From Oricola cellulosilytica (GTDB taxonomy: Bacteria > Pseudomonadota > Alphaproteobacteria > Rhizobiales > Rhizobiaceae): a DNA stretch of 64,000 bases. Position 1 is the first letter of the stretch; the number at the start of each line of letters is the position of its first letter. Location of the stretch: positions 1-64,000 of the forward strand of contig NZ_JAINFK010000005.1 of NCBI RefSeq assembly GCF_019966575.1, in the 5' to 3' direction. Below the pieces are notes generated by a model. That model was given only the letters and a program-made list of their open reading frames with translations, ran no database searches and was not told where the DNA came from. The position numbers and the translations under genes are program-made. Shown piece by piece: positions 8,520 through 16,540 of the stretch.

Positions 8520-8561
8520 TCTCAAGAGATTCTCAAAAATGACGTTTCGCGGGTCGTTTCG
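8520..8561. promoter_or_regulatory. heptamer direct repeats in the divergent HExxH/BTAD control region
   Basis: TCTCAAG-AGAT-TCTCAAA (8520-8537) is a pair of seven-base direct repeats separated by four bases, start-to-start 11 bp, the spacing used by SARP/BTAD-type winged helices. A second pair, CGTTTCG at 8543 and 8555, has a 12-bp period. Both lie between the start codons of the divergent genes at 8450 and 8631. Binding by the neighbouring regulator is inferred, not shown; no clear -10 follows. Confidence 0.45.
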
Positions 8562-8630
8562 GGCGGAATTGCCGCGCTGCCGGGCGGATGTGCTTGATCG
8601 GCAGCCCGAAACCGCCTCAAATCGGGCCAT

Positions 8631-9425
8631 ATGAAAAAGCTGGAACTCAGGCTGCTGGGCGGTTTTGAGCTCCGGACGGCGGAGGGTGAACCCGTCGCCG
8701 GGCCGGACACGCGCAAGGCGCGCGCTCTTCTGGCCTATCTCGCCATGCACGAGGGGCGGCCGCAGCGCCGCGAAGCGCTGGCGGATCTGCTCTGGGGACT
8801 GAGCGGGCAGAAGCAGGCCGCGAGTTCGCTGAGCCAGGCTCTTTATTCCATCCGCAAGGCGTTGGCTCCGCCGGGCGTCGATTTCATCGACGCGACCCAT
8901 GAGGAAGTACGGCTGGAACCGGGCGTGATCGCTGTGGACGTTATGACCTTCGAGGATCTGGCGCGTGCCGGAGACCCGTCGTCATTGCACGAGGCATTGG
9001 CGCTCTATCGGGGGCCGTTCCTTGCCGGCCTGGAGATCGCCGAAACCGGCTACGAGCACTGGCTTTCCGCCGAACGGAGCCGTCTAGAGGGTCTTGCCGT
9101 CGATGCGGGCAGCCGGCTCATCGCCCTGCGGGACAAACCGGACCGGACGAGCGCGGCGGATGCCGAAAGGCTGTTGGCACTCGACCCCTACAATGAAGCG
9201 GCGCACCGCCACCTGATGCTGTTCCATGCCCTGTCGGGGCAGATATCGCGAGCGATCCGGCAATACGAGCACTGCCGGGAAGAGCTGAAGGAAGACCTGG
9301 ATATCGAGCCGTCGCAGGAGACGCGGGATCTGCATATGCGGATTAAGGCCGGGGAAATCCCGCCCGAGGCCGCGACGATGCCCGCTGGCCCATCAAAGCG
9401 GGACGGGACCTTCAGCTCGCCGTGA
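8631..9425 (+). CDS. BTAD-domain (SARP-like) transcriptional regulator
   Basis: 264-residue regulator. Residues about 3-95 form an OmpR-like winged helix (KLELRLLGGFELRTAEGEPV, then a DTRKARALLAYLA helix), followed by the bacterial transcriptional activation domain with TPR-like helices (about 100-245, including the DPYNEAAHRHLM turn). There is no receiver domain. The frame ends with a short Pro/Ala-rich linker. The downstream membrane-anchored gene starts with GTG overlapping the TGA by four bases (9422-9425). In many alphaproteobacterial relatives the two halves occur in one polypeptide, so this looks like a split version. Likely targets are its own operon and the divergent gene. Confidence 0.9.
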   Translation: MKKLELRLLGGFELRTAEGEPVAGPDTRKARALLAYLAMHEGRPQRREALADLLWGLSGQKQAASSLSQALYSIRKALAPPGVDFIDATHEEVRLEPGVIAVDVMTFEDLARAGDPSSLHEALALYRGPFLAGLEIAETGYEHWLSAERSRLEGLAVDAGSRLIALRDKPDRTSAADAERLLALDPYNEAAHRHLMLFHALSGQISRAIRQYEHCREELKEDLDIEPSQETRDLHMRIKAGEIPPEAATMPAGPSKRDGTFSSP

Positions 9426-11140
9426 TCGGCAGGAATGTGATGGTGGGGGTCGCCATCGCTTTCTTCGCCGCCGCGGTGTGGTGGTTCGCGCCGGGGCCGG
9501 TGACGACGCATCCCGGACCGGACAATTCCGCGCCGCGGCTCGCCATCCTGCCCTTCGAAATCGAGTCCGACGATGCGAACGTACGGGCTTTCGCCGGAGG
9601 GATCGCCGACGACATCACGACGGAACTCTCGCGCTATCCCGGACTTGCCGTGCTGTCGCGCGAAACGGCGCAGCGGTTTGCGGACGACGACGGCGAGGCC
9701 GGTGAACTCGGCGTAACGCATCTGTTGCGCGGTCGCATCCGCAGGCGAAGCGACAGATTGACGGTCAATGCGTGGATGACGGATACGGGCACCCGCGAAC
9801 AGGTCTGGGCGAAACGCTATCGGGGCAGCGCCTCCGATCTGCTCGAATTTCAGGACACGATCCTTGAAGATGTGGTTGCCGCGCTGATGGAGGCGCTGCC
9901 GGCTTCCGGGGGGGCGCCCGATGCCAGCCCGGGAACGGAAAGTCTCGACGCCTACGAGGCTTATCTCGTTGGGTTAACTTACTATTTCGAACTGACTCCG
10001 GAAGCGAACGCCCGGGCGGCCTCGCGCTTCCGTTCCGCACTCGAGGCCGATCCGGGCTTCGCCAAGGCCCGGGCCGGCCTCGCGAAGACCTACCGGCGAG
10101 CCGCCTTCGCCGATGACTCGTTCGCTGAGGCGCTCGGCATCAACTGGGCCGAGGCGTATCTGGAACTGAAGGTTCTGCTTTCGGGCGAGGCGGAAAAGAC
10201 CGCCGATGCGCTCGTGCTCGAGGCCGGGCTGGCCCTGCGGCGGCGCGACTATGCCGAAGCGGCGGGAAAGGCGCGTCAGGCGCTGAAGCTCGAGCCAAGC
10301 AATGTCGAGGCGCGGCAGGTTCTTGCAGAGACGCTGATCTACGCAGGCGATCCCGAACGCGGCGAGAACCACGCCCGCCTGGCCCTGCAGTTGAACCCTG
10401 CGCTGCCGGCGCGCCCGACCTTTCTCGCAGGCCTTGCCCGATATGCGCGCGGCGACACGGAAGGTGCGATCACTGCAGTGCGCGACGCGGTGGCCATGGC
10501 GGGCCGGCGGGAGGCCGAATTTGCCGGACTGCTGGCCGCGATGCTGGGTGAGGCGGGTGACGCCGATGGGGCCGAGGACATGCTCGCGGCCTATGTCTCC
10601 TCCCTTGAAAATCGCCCGCGCCGCGAATGGCAGGTGCTGACGCGGACCCTCGACAATCCGCGCGCGCGTAGCTGGGAGCGGCCGACGGTCGCCACGGCAG
10701 TCTATGCCTACCCGTTCTCCGACGCAGCGATCCTGAGCCGGATCGCCAGCGGGTTCGAAGCCGCCGGGCTTGCCGGTGCGACGCTCGGTCACTTTCCCGC
10801 CGCGGAGCGCAACCGTCTCGATGATCGGGCCGTGAGGGGACTGATGTTCGGCGCCTCCGTGGAAGGTTCGGGCGAGACGGCGGTCTGGCGCCAGACCCGA
10901 AGTTCCGACGGGGCGGTCATCCGAACATCGGGACGCGGACCAATGCTGCAGGTCCCGGAAGGTTCGTCCCGCGTCCGAAGGGGCGAGATTTGCGATACGT
11001 GGCACTGGAAAGGGCGCATTATCGAAAGTTGCGCTGCGGTTTATCGAATCCCCGACGACGCGCCGATCTCGGTGCTCGGAGACTATCTGCTGGCAACCGA
11101 GTTCGGGGCGTTTCCCTTCCGACAGGATCTCGTCAATTGA
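9422..11140 (+). CDS. membrane-anchored TolB-N-like/TPR protein, partner of the BTAD regulator
   Basis: 572-residue protein. A single N-terminal membrane helix (about residues 5-24) is followed by a TolB-N/FlgO-like domain (about 38-160: RLAILPFEIES, FAGGIADDITTELSR, GTREQVWAKRYRG) as found in CadC-like and class III adenylate cyclase-like regulators. TPR repeats follow (about 175-410), then a small C-terminal domain with C524 and C537 (GEICDTWHW and ESCAAVY), resembling DUF995-type domains. Few positive charges precede the helix, so topology is not certain, but a cysteine pair fits a periplasmic location. The GTG start overlaps the regulator's stop by 4 nt. It has no catalytic motif that I can see. 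Confidence 0.82.
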   Translation: MIGRNVMVGVAIAFFAAAVWWFAPGPVTTHPGPDNSAPRLAILPFEIESDDANVRAFAGGIADDITTELSRYPGLAVLSRETAQRFADDDGEAGELGVTHLLRGRIRRRSDRLTVNAWMTDTGTREQVWAKRYRGSASDLLEFQDTILEDVVAALMEALPASGGAPDASPGTESLDAYEAYLVGLTYYFELTPEANARAASRFRSALEADPGFAKARAGLAKTYRRAAFADDSFAEALGINWAEAYLELKVLLSGEAEKTADALVLEAGLALRRRDYAEAAGKARQALKLEPSNVEARQVLAETLIYAGDPERGENHARLALQLNPALPARPTFLAGLARYARGDTEGAITAVRDAVAMAGRREAEFAGLLAAMLGEAGDADGAEDMLAAYVSSLENRPRREWQVLTRTLDNPRARSWERPTVATAVYAYPFSDAAILSRIASGFEAAGLAGATLGHFPAAERNRLDDRAVRGLMFGASVEGSGETAVWRQTRSSDGAVIRTSGRGPMLQVPEGSSRVRRGEICDTWHWKGRIIESCAAVYRIPDDAPISVLGDYLLATEFGAFPFRQDLVN

Positions 11141-11178
11141 GCCGACAGAAATCACGGAACTCAGTGGCAAAGTCCATT

Positions 11179-11288
11179 GTGCCGCTCGACGCCTGCGTGG
11201 AGACGAGGCGCAGACCGGCCTCGACATGAGCGAGAAATACAGGGAAACGAGCCGGGGCGGTCTGGTGATGAATGTCGTCGAGTGCTGA
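11179..11288 (+). pseudogene. 3'-terminal remnant of an L-serine dehydratase gene
   Basis: The remnant encodes, with one frameshift, the tail VPLDACVET...LDMSEKYRETSRGG...NVVEC of SdaA and stops at TGA 11286-11288. It lacks the start, the beta domain and all three cluster-ligand cysteines, so it cannot make enzyme. The remaining ~70 bp up to phaC carry no recognisable gene. Confidence 0.85.
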
Positions 11289-11309
11289 GCGGGGCAGGGA
11301 CCATGACGC
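11179..11309 (+). repeat. direct repeat copy B (degenerate sdaA 3' end)
   Basis: Second copy of the sequence at 6587-6721, same orientation, starting 38 bp after the stop codon of the TPR gene. One base is missing after GAGACGAGGCG, so the reading frame is broken, and several substitutions are non-synonymous. The match continues past the sdaA stop codon to a shared CCATGACGC, which shows that flanking DNA was copied as well and not only the coding sequence. Confidence 0.9.
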
Positions 11310-11355
11310 AGATCAATGCAGGCAGGTGTTCGATCCGGGCATAGTTTTTGTCAGG

Positions 11356-13215
11356 ATGACCAGACCGATAAAAGATACACCGATAAAAAATACCAGTGCC
11401 GCTGAACGCCGGGCGGCTCTGAAGGTCGTGCCGCCGGCCCGGCCGGCGGCCGCCCCGCAGGCGGGATGCACCGGAAATGCCGCCGAGGAGGTCAATCCGC
11501 ATCCCTACCAGTATCTCGACCGGATAGCCCGCGCCATCGTTGCCCATAATACCGGCGGCGTTTCGCCCTTCTCGATCATGCAGGCCTGGTCGGACTGGCT
11601 TCTTCATCTCGGCCGGGCTCCCGGCCGTCAGCTTGAACTCTCGGAGCGGGCGGTGCGCAACCTGCTCGAAGTGCTGAGCTACTCGGCGCGCCTTCCGGTC
11701 GACCGGAACGTCGAGCAGCCGTTCAAGCCGAAGGAATTCGACCACCGGTTCGGGCATGCATCCTGGTCGCAAATGCCCTTCAGCTTCTGGAAACAATCGT
11801 TTCTGGCCACTCAGGACTGGTGGGATCATGCGACCGGCGCGCTGCGGGGCGTCAGCAAGGATGACACGAACCGGGTCAATTTCATGATCCGGCAGTATCT
11901 CGATCTGTTCTCCCCGTCGAATTTCCCGGCGACAAACCCGGAGATCATCGAGGAGACATCGCGCCGCAAGGGGGAAAATATCGTCGAAGGCGCTCGCCAT
12001 TTCATCGAGGACGTGGTCCAGACCTGGACGCAACGCGCGAAGGAACCGCCCGAAGGACTGGAAATCGGCAAGGACATCGCCTGTACGCCGGGCAAGGTCG
12101 TCTATCGCAACGACATATTCGAACTCATCCAGTATTCGCCCGCCACCCCGGATGTGCAGGCGGAACCGGTGCTCCTCGTGCCGGCCTGGATCATGAAATA
12201 CTATATTCTCGACCTGTCGCCGCATAATTCGCTGGTTCGCTTCCTGGTCGACAAGGGATTCACGGTCTTCGCGATGTCCTGGTGCAATCCGACGGCCGAT
12301 CAGGCTTCGCTGTCGCTCGACGACTACCGCAAGCGCGGCGTGATGGAGGCGATCGACGCGATAACCGCCATCACCTGCGGCCGGAAGGTTCACGCGACCG
12401 GGTACTGCCTCGGCGGCACGATACTGGGCATCGCGGCGAGCACCATGGCCCGCGACGGGGACGACCGCCTGGCCTCCGTCAGCCTGTTTGCCGCGCAGGT
12501 CGATTTTTCGGAGGCGGGCGAACTCCTCCTGTTCCTCGACGAGAGCCAGGTCGCCTTCCTCGAGGATCTGATGTGGGCGCAGGGCTATCTGGATCGACCG
12601 CAGATGACGCGAACCTTCGCCACCATTCGTGCCGAAGACCTGATCTACACGCGCGCGGTCCGGAGATACTTTCTCGGAAAGGAGGACCTGCCGACCGACC
12701 TGACGGTCTGGAACAACGACACCACAAGGATGCCGGCCAGGATGCACGGCGAATACCTGCGCGCATTGTTTCTCGAAAATCGCCTCTCGGGGGGACGTTT
12801 TGCGGTCGAGGGCCGGGTTGTTGCATTGAAGGACATCACCGCCCCGGCTTTCGTCGTCGGGACGGAGAAGGACCACATCGCCCCGTGGCGGTCGGTCTAC
12901 AAGATCCGGCTGTTTACCGACTGTGAACTGACATTCGTCCTGACCAGCAGCGGACACAATGGAGGTGTCCTGAGCGAGCCGGGCCATCCCGGCCGGTATT
13001 ACCGCACGGGCGAGCGGCGGCCCGGAGACAATTACGTCGATCCCGACACATGGTGCCGCGAACGCGAGCCCGTCGATGGCTCCTGGTGGAACGAGTGGGC
13101 GGACTGGCTGGCCGTCAGATCCTCGGGGCTGACCGAGCCGCCAGAAATGGGTGGTCCGGACAATCGCTTCCCGGCCGTTGCGGACGCGCCGGGGCATTAC
13201 ATCTTCCAGAAATAG
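11356..13215 (+). CDS. phaC: class I poly(3-hydroxyalkanoate) synthase
   Basis: 619-residue PHA synthase that polymerises (R)-3-hydroxyacyl-CoA on the surface of PHA granules. After a variable, Ala/Pro-rich N-terminus comes the PhaC N domain (about 75-245: QAWSDWLLHLGRAPGRQLEL, WDHATGALRGVSKDDTNRVN) and then the alpha/beta-hydrolase core. The catalytic triad is C351 in the lipase-like box GYCLGG, D506 (GTEKDHIAPW) and H534 (SGHNGG). The ATG at 11356 is the first after the sdaA remnant but has a poor ribosome-binding site, so the true start may be slightly downstream. The phasin gene is 7 kb away, so PHA genes are not in one operon. Confidence 0.95.
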   Translation: MTRPIKDTPIKNTSAAERRAALKVVPPARPAAAPQAGCTGNAAEEVNPHPYQYLDRIARAIVAHNTGGVSPFSIMQAWSDWLLHLGRAPGRQLELSERAVRNLLEVLSYSARLPVDRNVEQPFKPKEFDHRFGHASWSQMPFSFWKQSFLATQDWWDHATGALRGVSKDDTNRVNFMIRQYLDLFSPSNFPATNPEIIEETSRRKGENIVEGARHFIEDVVQTWTQRAKEPPEGLEIGKDIACTPGKVVYRNDIFELIQYSPATPDVQAEPVLLVPAWIMKYYILDLSPHNSLVRFLVDKGFTVFAMSWCNPTADQASLSLDDYRKRGVMEAIDAITAITCGRKVHATGYCLGGTILGIAASTMARDGDDRLASVSLFAAQVDFSEAGELLLFLDESQVAFLEDLMWAQGYLDRPQMTRTFATIRAEDLIYTRAVRRYFLGKEDLPTDLTVWNNDTTRMPARMHGEYLRALFLENRLSGGRFAVEGRVVALKDITAPAFVVGTEKDHIAPWRSVYKIRLFTDCELTFVLTSSGHNGGVLSEPGHPGRYYRTGERRPGDNYVDPDTWCREREPVDGSWWNEWADWLAVRSSGLTEPPEMGGPDNRFPAVADAPGHYIFQK

Positions 13216-13284
13216 CGATGCGGCCGGCAAGACGAATCCGGTTGGGCGGCGGGCCGGCTCTCTAGGTCGCCGTGTTGCCTTCGA

Positions 13285-13545
13285 TGGCGCAACGGAGTGG
13301 AGCCGGACGGGCCGCGCGGTCCCCTGAACTACCAGCCCGATGTCTTCGACCATCCCGTCGGCTCGGACGGATACAGCCCGCTGAGACGGCTTCTCCTTGC
13401 CACCTGGGTCGGGGGCGCCGAACCGCGGCTGTTGACCTCGGCCGAGGAAGTTGACGCCGCCATAGCCGGGGGAGAAATTGCAGAGGAGCGAACGGACGTG
13501 GTGGTCAACGCACCTTTCCTGACCTGGAAAGGCGGGCAAAGATGA
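13285..13545 (+). pseudogene. C-terminal remnant of a DUF7482-like gene
   Basis: An open frame reads NGVEPDGPRGPLNYQPDVFD, then GYSPLRRLLLATWVGG, a SAEEVDAAIAGGEI stretch and VVVNAPFLTWKGGQR before its stop. This is the pattern of the C-terminal third of DUF7482-like proteins (PDVF...GYSPL...VVN.P...W.GG). The expected N-terminal 100-200 residues are absent: upstream in the same frame the sequence is unlike a protein and phaC ends at 13215. A GTG at 13297 could start an 82-residue product, but a truncated, non-functional remnant is more likely. Family recognition is from memory. Confidence 0.6.
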
Positions 13546-13581
13546 CACCCGCCTGACAGGGGAGATTGGCAGGGACCGCCG

Positions 13582-14610
13582 ATGAGCAGGATCTTGACAC
13601 ACTGGGTGCTGCCCGCGGTCGGCGGCGGCCTTGCCCTTGCGCTGATATTCCGGCTCTACGGCGGACTGGACTTTGCGCGCTTTCTGCAGGGGCTGCGGGA
13701 CGCCAACCCGTTCTGGCTGCTTCTGCTGGCCGCGACTATCCTGCTGGAACAGTGGCTCAGCGGCTGGAAGTGGCGGCAGATCCTTCACGACGTCAAACCC
13801 GTGGCCACGATGCGGCTGACCGGCGCGTTGCTGGCAGGCCACGGGGTCAATGCGCTGGTGCCACTTGGAATAAGCCCGTTGGTGCGGGCATGGCTGGTTG
13901 CGCGCCTCGAGCGCTTGAAGATGGCCACCGTGCTTGCGACGACCATCATCGCGCGCTTTCTCGACGGGGTCGTGTTCGCGCTTTTTGCCGGTGTGGTCGC
14001 GGCAGCCGGGCGAATACCGCAAATCGAGGGCGACCTCAGGCTGGGGTTGAGCGTGGCGGGGGTGTTGAACCTTGCGCTTTTCGGAGGGCTGCTCTGGGCT
14101 CTTTTCAGGTTCCGGGCGCTCTTCGCCCGCGAGGGGCCCCTGATCTGCCGTCTGTTCGACTGGACGGCCGCGCGGATGAAGGCCGACGGACCGGGACTGC
14201 GTGTCTCGCTGTGCGACGGGATCGTCTGGCCGCGGGCGCGCGCCCGGCGGCTCGCGGCCATCGCGGCGGCCGTCGCCGGGAAGCTGGTGGCGGCGACACA
14301 TTTCGTCTGGGCCGGGCTGGCGGTGGGCGTGGTTCTCAGCGCCTGGGACTATCTCTTTTTGATGGTCTTCACGGGATTCGTCATGGTGCTGGGACGGTTC
14401 GTGCGAATCCCTGCAAGCTTCGTCTTCGGCGCGGGGTTTGCGTTGAAGGCGCTCGGCGTGGCCGATGAACCGGCGCTCCTGATGATCCTGTTCAACTACA
14501 TCATCACGATCATTCTGGTGGTCGGCATCGGGCTGTTCGTGCTCTGGCAGAGCGGAATTGACATCCGCCAGGCTCGAATCGAGGCAGAGGCGGCCAATGC
14601 GGGCCTCTGA
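13582..14610 (+). CDS. lysylphosphatidylglycerol synthase-TM/YbhN-family flippase-like membrane protein
   Basis: 342-residue polytopic protein with about eight hydrophobic segments, belonging to the LPG_synthase_TM (UPF0104/YbhN) family, which includes the flippase half of MprF. Typical features are the paired helices around WLSGWKWRQIL and the GHGVNALVPLGISPLVRAWL motif (residues about 83-102). The catalytic aminoacyl-transfer domain of MprF is absent, so a role in lipid or glycan-lipid translocation is more likely than lipid lysylation. The MFS gene begins 14 nt inside its end, so these form an operon with the cyclotransferase-like gene. Confidence 0.85.
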   Translation: MSRILTHWVLPAVGGGLALALIFRLYGGLDFARFLQGLRDANPFWLLLLAATILLEQWLSGWKWRQILHDVKPVATMRLTGALLAGHGVNALVPLGISPLVRAWLVARLERLKMATVLATTIIARFLDGVVFALFAGVVAAAGRIPQIEGDLRLGLSVAGVLNLALFGGLLWALFRFRALFAREGPLICRLFDWTAARMKADGPGLRVSLCDGIVWPRARARRLAAIAAAVAGKLVAATHFVWAGLAVGVVLSAWDYLFLMVFTGFVMVLGRFVRIPASFVFGAGFALKALGVADEPALLMILFNYIITIILVVGIGLFVLWQSGIDIRQARIEAEAANAGL

Positions 14611-15862
14611 CCGGACCGACTGCCCTGCGCCCGGCCGGTTTCCGCGCATCGCGGCTGCGGGCGCGGCCTTTCAGGGCGGTGCGGCGGCGGTGGACAGCGC
14701 AACCGTGATGGCAAGCCTGGTCCATTTGCTGACCGGCAGCGCGTTGGCCGTAGGTTATGCGAGCGCCGTCCTCCGCCTCGGCTGGCTGTTGCCGCAGATG
14801 GTCGTCGGCTATCTGGCCGACCGGGCCGAACGACGCATGCCTTTTTACATTTTCGGGGCTTTCGGCCGTGCGGCCGCGCTCGCATTGATTGCCGGGTTGC
14901 TGTGGTGGTGTTCGGACTGGCCGCCTGTCCCGCTGGCGCTGGGGTTCCTCGGCCTCTGGACGGTGTATGCGTTCGTGAGCGGGGTGGTGGCGGTGCCCTA
15001 TAACGATATCGTCGGGCGGACCATTCCTTCGGAACGGCGGAGCCGGATGCTGGCGTGGCGGTTTTTCGGTGGCGGGCTTCTGGGGCTTGCGGTTGCCGCG
15101 GTGCTGCGCATCGCACTGGATCTGCTGCCGCCGCTCGAAGCCTTTGCGCTGATCTTTGCGGTGGGTTCGGCGCTCATGCTGATTTCGTCGTTCCTGTTCG
15201 TCTCGGCGGGCGAGCCGGCGCCGCCCCCGAAGAGGCAGGCGCCCCAAAGACGCGGATCGGTGGTGGCGTTTCTGCGCGAGGGCTTGGACACGGTACGCCG
15301 CGACCCTGCCTTTCGGCAGTTCCTGATCTTCCAGTGGCTCGGCTCGGCGACATTGATGGCATTGCCGTTCTATGTGGTCGCGGCGTCCGGCCAGGGCCTG
15401 GACGCCGCCGCGGTCGGAACGCTCCTGGCCGCGCAGACGACTGGGTCGCTGGTATCGAACCCGCTGTGGGGACGGCTGGGGGACAGGGCCGGCAAGCTGC
15501 GTCTGTTGGAGGTGGTGGCGGTGATGCGGATCGCGGCGCCCCTGCTGGTGCTGGTGCTAATCGCAACGGGTGTCGGAATTGCGGGATTCGTCGTACTGTT
15601 CGTCCTGATCGGGATGATGATGAACGGCGTCACTATCGGTTTCCTCGGATTTCTGATGGAGATTTCCCCGGACGACCGGCGATCGGCCTATTCGTCGTGG
15701 TTCAACACCTTCGCGGCCCCGGCGGCGCTGTCACCGATCGTCGGTGCCGCCCTCGTCAGCATCATCGCAATAGAGGCGGTTTTCGTCCTCGCCGCGTTGG
15801 CGGCGATCGCCCAGATCGGCGTCCTGTCGCAGATGGGCAGATCGATGAGGATCGCGCGATGA
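14597..15862 (+). CDS. MFS transporter
   Basis: 421-residue major facilitator with about 12 helices. The loop between helices 2 and 3 carries a variant of motif A (GYLADRAERRMPFY), and the second half repeats it (NPLWGRLGDRAGKLR). ATG 14597, overlapping the preceding gene by 14 nt, is preferred to an earlier in-frame start at 14558 because the hydrophobic region then starts about 20 residues in. The substrate cannot be told. It ends in an ATGA overlap with the next gene, so translation is coupled. Confidence 0.9.
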   Translation: MRASDRTDCPAPGRFPRIAAAGAAFQGGAAAVDSATVMASLVHLLTGSALAVGYASAVLRLGWLLPQMVVGYLADRAERRMPFYIFGAFGRAAALALIAGLLWWCSDWPPVPLALGFLGLWTVYAFVSGVVAVPYNDIVGRTIPSERRSRMLAWRFFGGGLLGLAVAAVLRIALDLLPPLEAFALIFAVGSALMLISSFLFVSAGEPAPPPKRQAPQRRGSVVAFLREGLDTVRRDPAFRQFLIFQWLGSATLMALPFYVVAASGQGLDAAAVGTLLAAQTTGSLVSNPLWGRLGDRAGKLRLLEVVAVMRIAAPLLVLVLIATGVGIAGFVVLFVLIGMMMNGVTIGFLGFLMEISPDDRRSAYSSWFNTFAAPAALSPIVGAALVSIIAIEAVFVLAALAAIAQIGVLSQMGRSMRIAR

Positions 15863-16443
15863 TCCGCTTGCGGCGCCTGCTCAAGCGTATCTGGATCCCG
15901 ATAATCCTCAGGGTGTGGGTGCTTGCCCGCCTGTGGTACCGGTTCTGGGGGGTTCGGCTTGACGGGAGGCCGCAGGACGAGGTGTGGTATTTCGCCTATG
16001 GCGCCAACCTCAATGACACCGTGTTTCTCGGCCGCCGCCGGATGAAACCGTTGGACTGGCGTGTGGGGAAGGTCACGGGATGGCGGCTTCGGTTCAATCT
16101 GCAGGGCCGTCCGGTGGGCAGATCGGCGCCTGCCAATATCGAACCGGCGACCGGCGAAGAGCTCTGGGGCGTGCTGTTCCTGATCACCCGCCGGGAAATG
16201 GTGCGGCTGAATTCGACCGAAGGCGTGCCGGGCTGGCGTTACCGCCCGGTCTGGTTCGATGCCGAAGACCGGGAGGGCAATCGGCACCGGGCTTTCAGCC
16301 TCATGGCGGACGGACTGCCTGAGGATGGCAATCCCTCCTTGCGCTACATCACATTGATCCGCGAAGGCGCGCGACAGCACGGTTTGCCGGAGCACTGGAT
16401 CGAGAAGCTTGAAAAGGTTCGGCCTGCCGAAGAGGCGGCGTGA
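15859..16443 (+). CDS. gamma-glutamylcyclotransferase-like (AIG2/GGCT fold) protein
   Basis: 194-residue protein. A hydrophobic, Arg-rich N-terminal segment of about 35 residues (RIWIPIILRVWVLARLWYRF) precedes a GGCT domain that starts with VWYFAYGANLND, the phosphate/substrate loop of this fold, and continues with NSTEGVPGWRYRPVWF. The usual catalytic Glu may be one of the acidic residues in the EDREGN-AFSLMA region, but I cannot place it with certainty. The N-terminal segment is unusual and may tether the enzyme to the membrane. Start ATG 15859 overlaps the MFS stop codon. Confidence 0.82.
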   Translation: MIRLRRLLKRIWIPIILRVWVLARLWYRFWGVRLDGRPQDEVWYFAYGANLNDTVFLGRRRMKPLDWRVGKVTGWRLRFNLQGRPVGRSAPANIEPATGEELWGVLFLITRREMVRLNSTEGVPGWRYRPVWFDAEDREGNRHRAFSLMADGLPEDGNPSLRYITLIREGARQHGLPEHWIEKLEKVRPAEEAA

Positions 16444-16506
16444 TGGCAGCCAATTGACGCGGAGCGACCAAATGCTCTCAACCCCCATCAAAATTCCGCA
16501 CAGCCC

Positions 16507-16534
16507 TTGACCTGCCACACCGGCAGCCTACACC
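16507..16534 (+). promoter_or_regulatory. candidate promoter of the DUF1489 gene (leaderless)
   Basis: TTGACC (16507-16512) and TACACC (16529-16534) are spaced by 16 bp, and the -35 is preceded by CCC and the -10 by CC, in line with alphaproteobacterial sigma-70 promoters. The start codon follows the -10 by six bases, which would put the transcript start at or next to the A of ATG 16541. No Shine-Dalgarno sequence is present, so a leaderless message is suggested. Confidence 0.35.
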
Positions 16535-16540
16535 CGATCC

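Noticed and set aside
11272-11355. Upstream extension of the phaC frame
   Set aside because: It runs through the sdaA remnant and would add 28 residues unlike any PhaC N-terminus.
11161-14649. Very long minus-strand open frame opposite phaC, the DUF7482 remnant and the YbhN-like gene
   Set aside because: It spans three separate plus-strand coding segments and two scars; its product is Arg/Pro/His/Gln-rich without domains. High GC with C/G third positions makes such antisense frames common.
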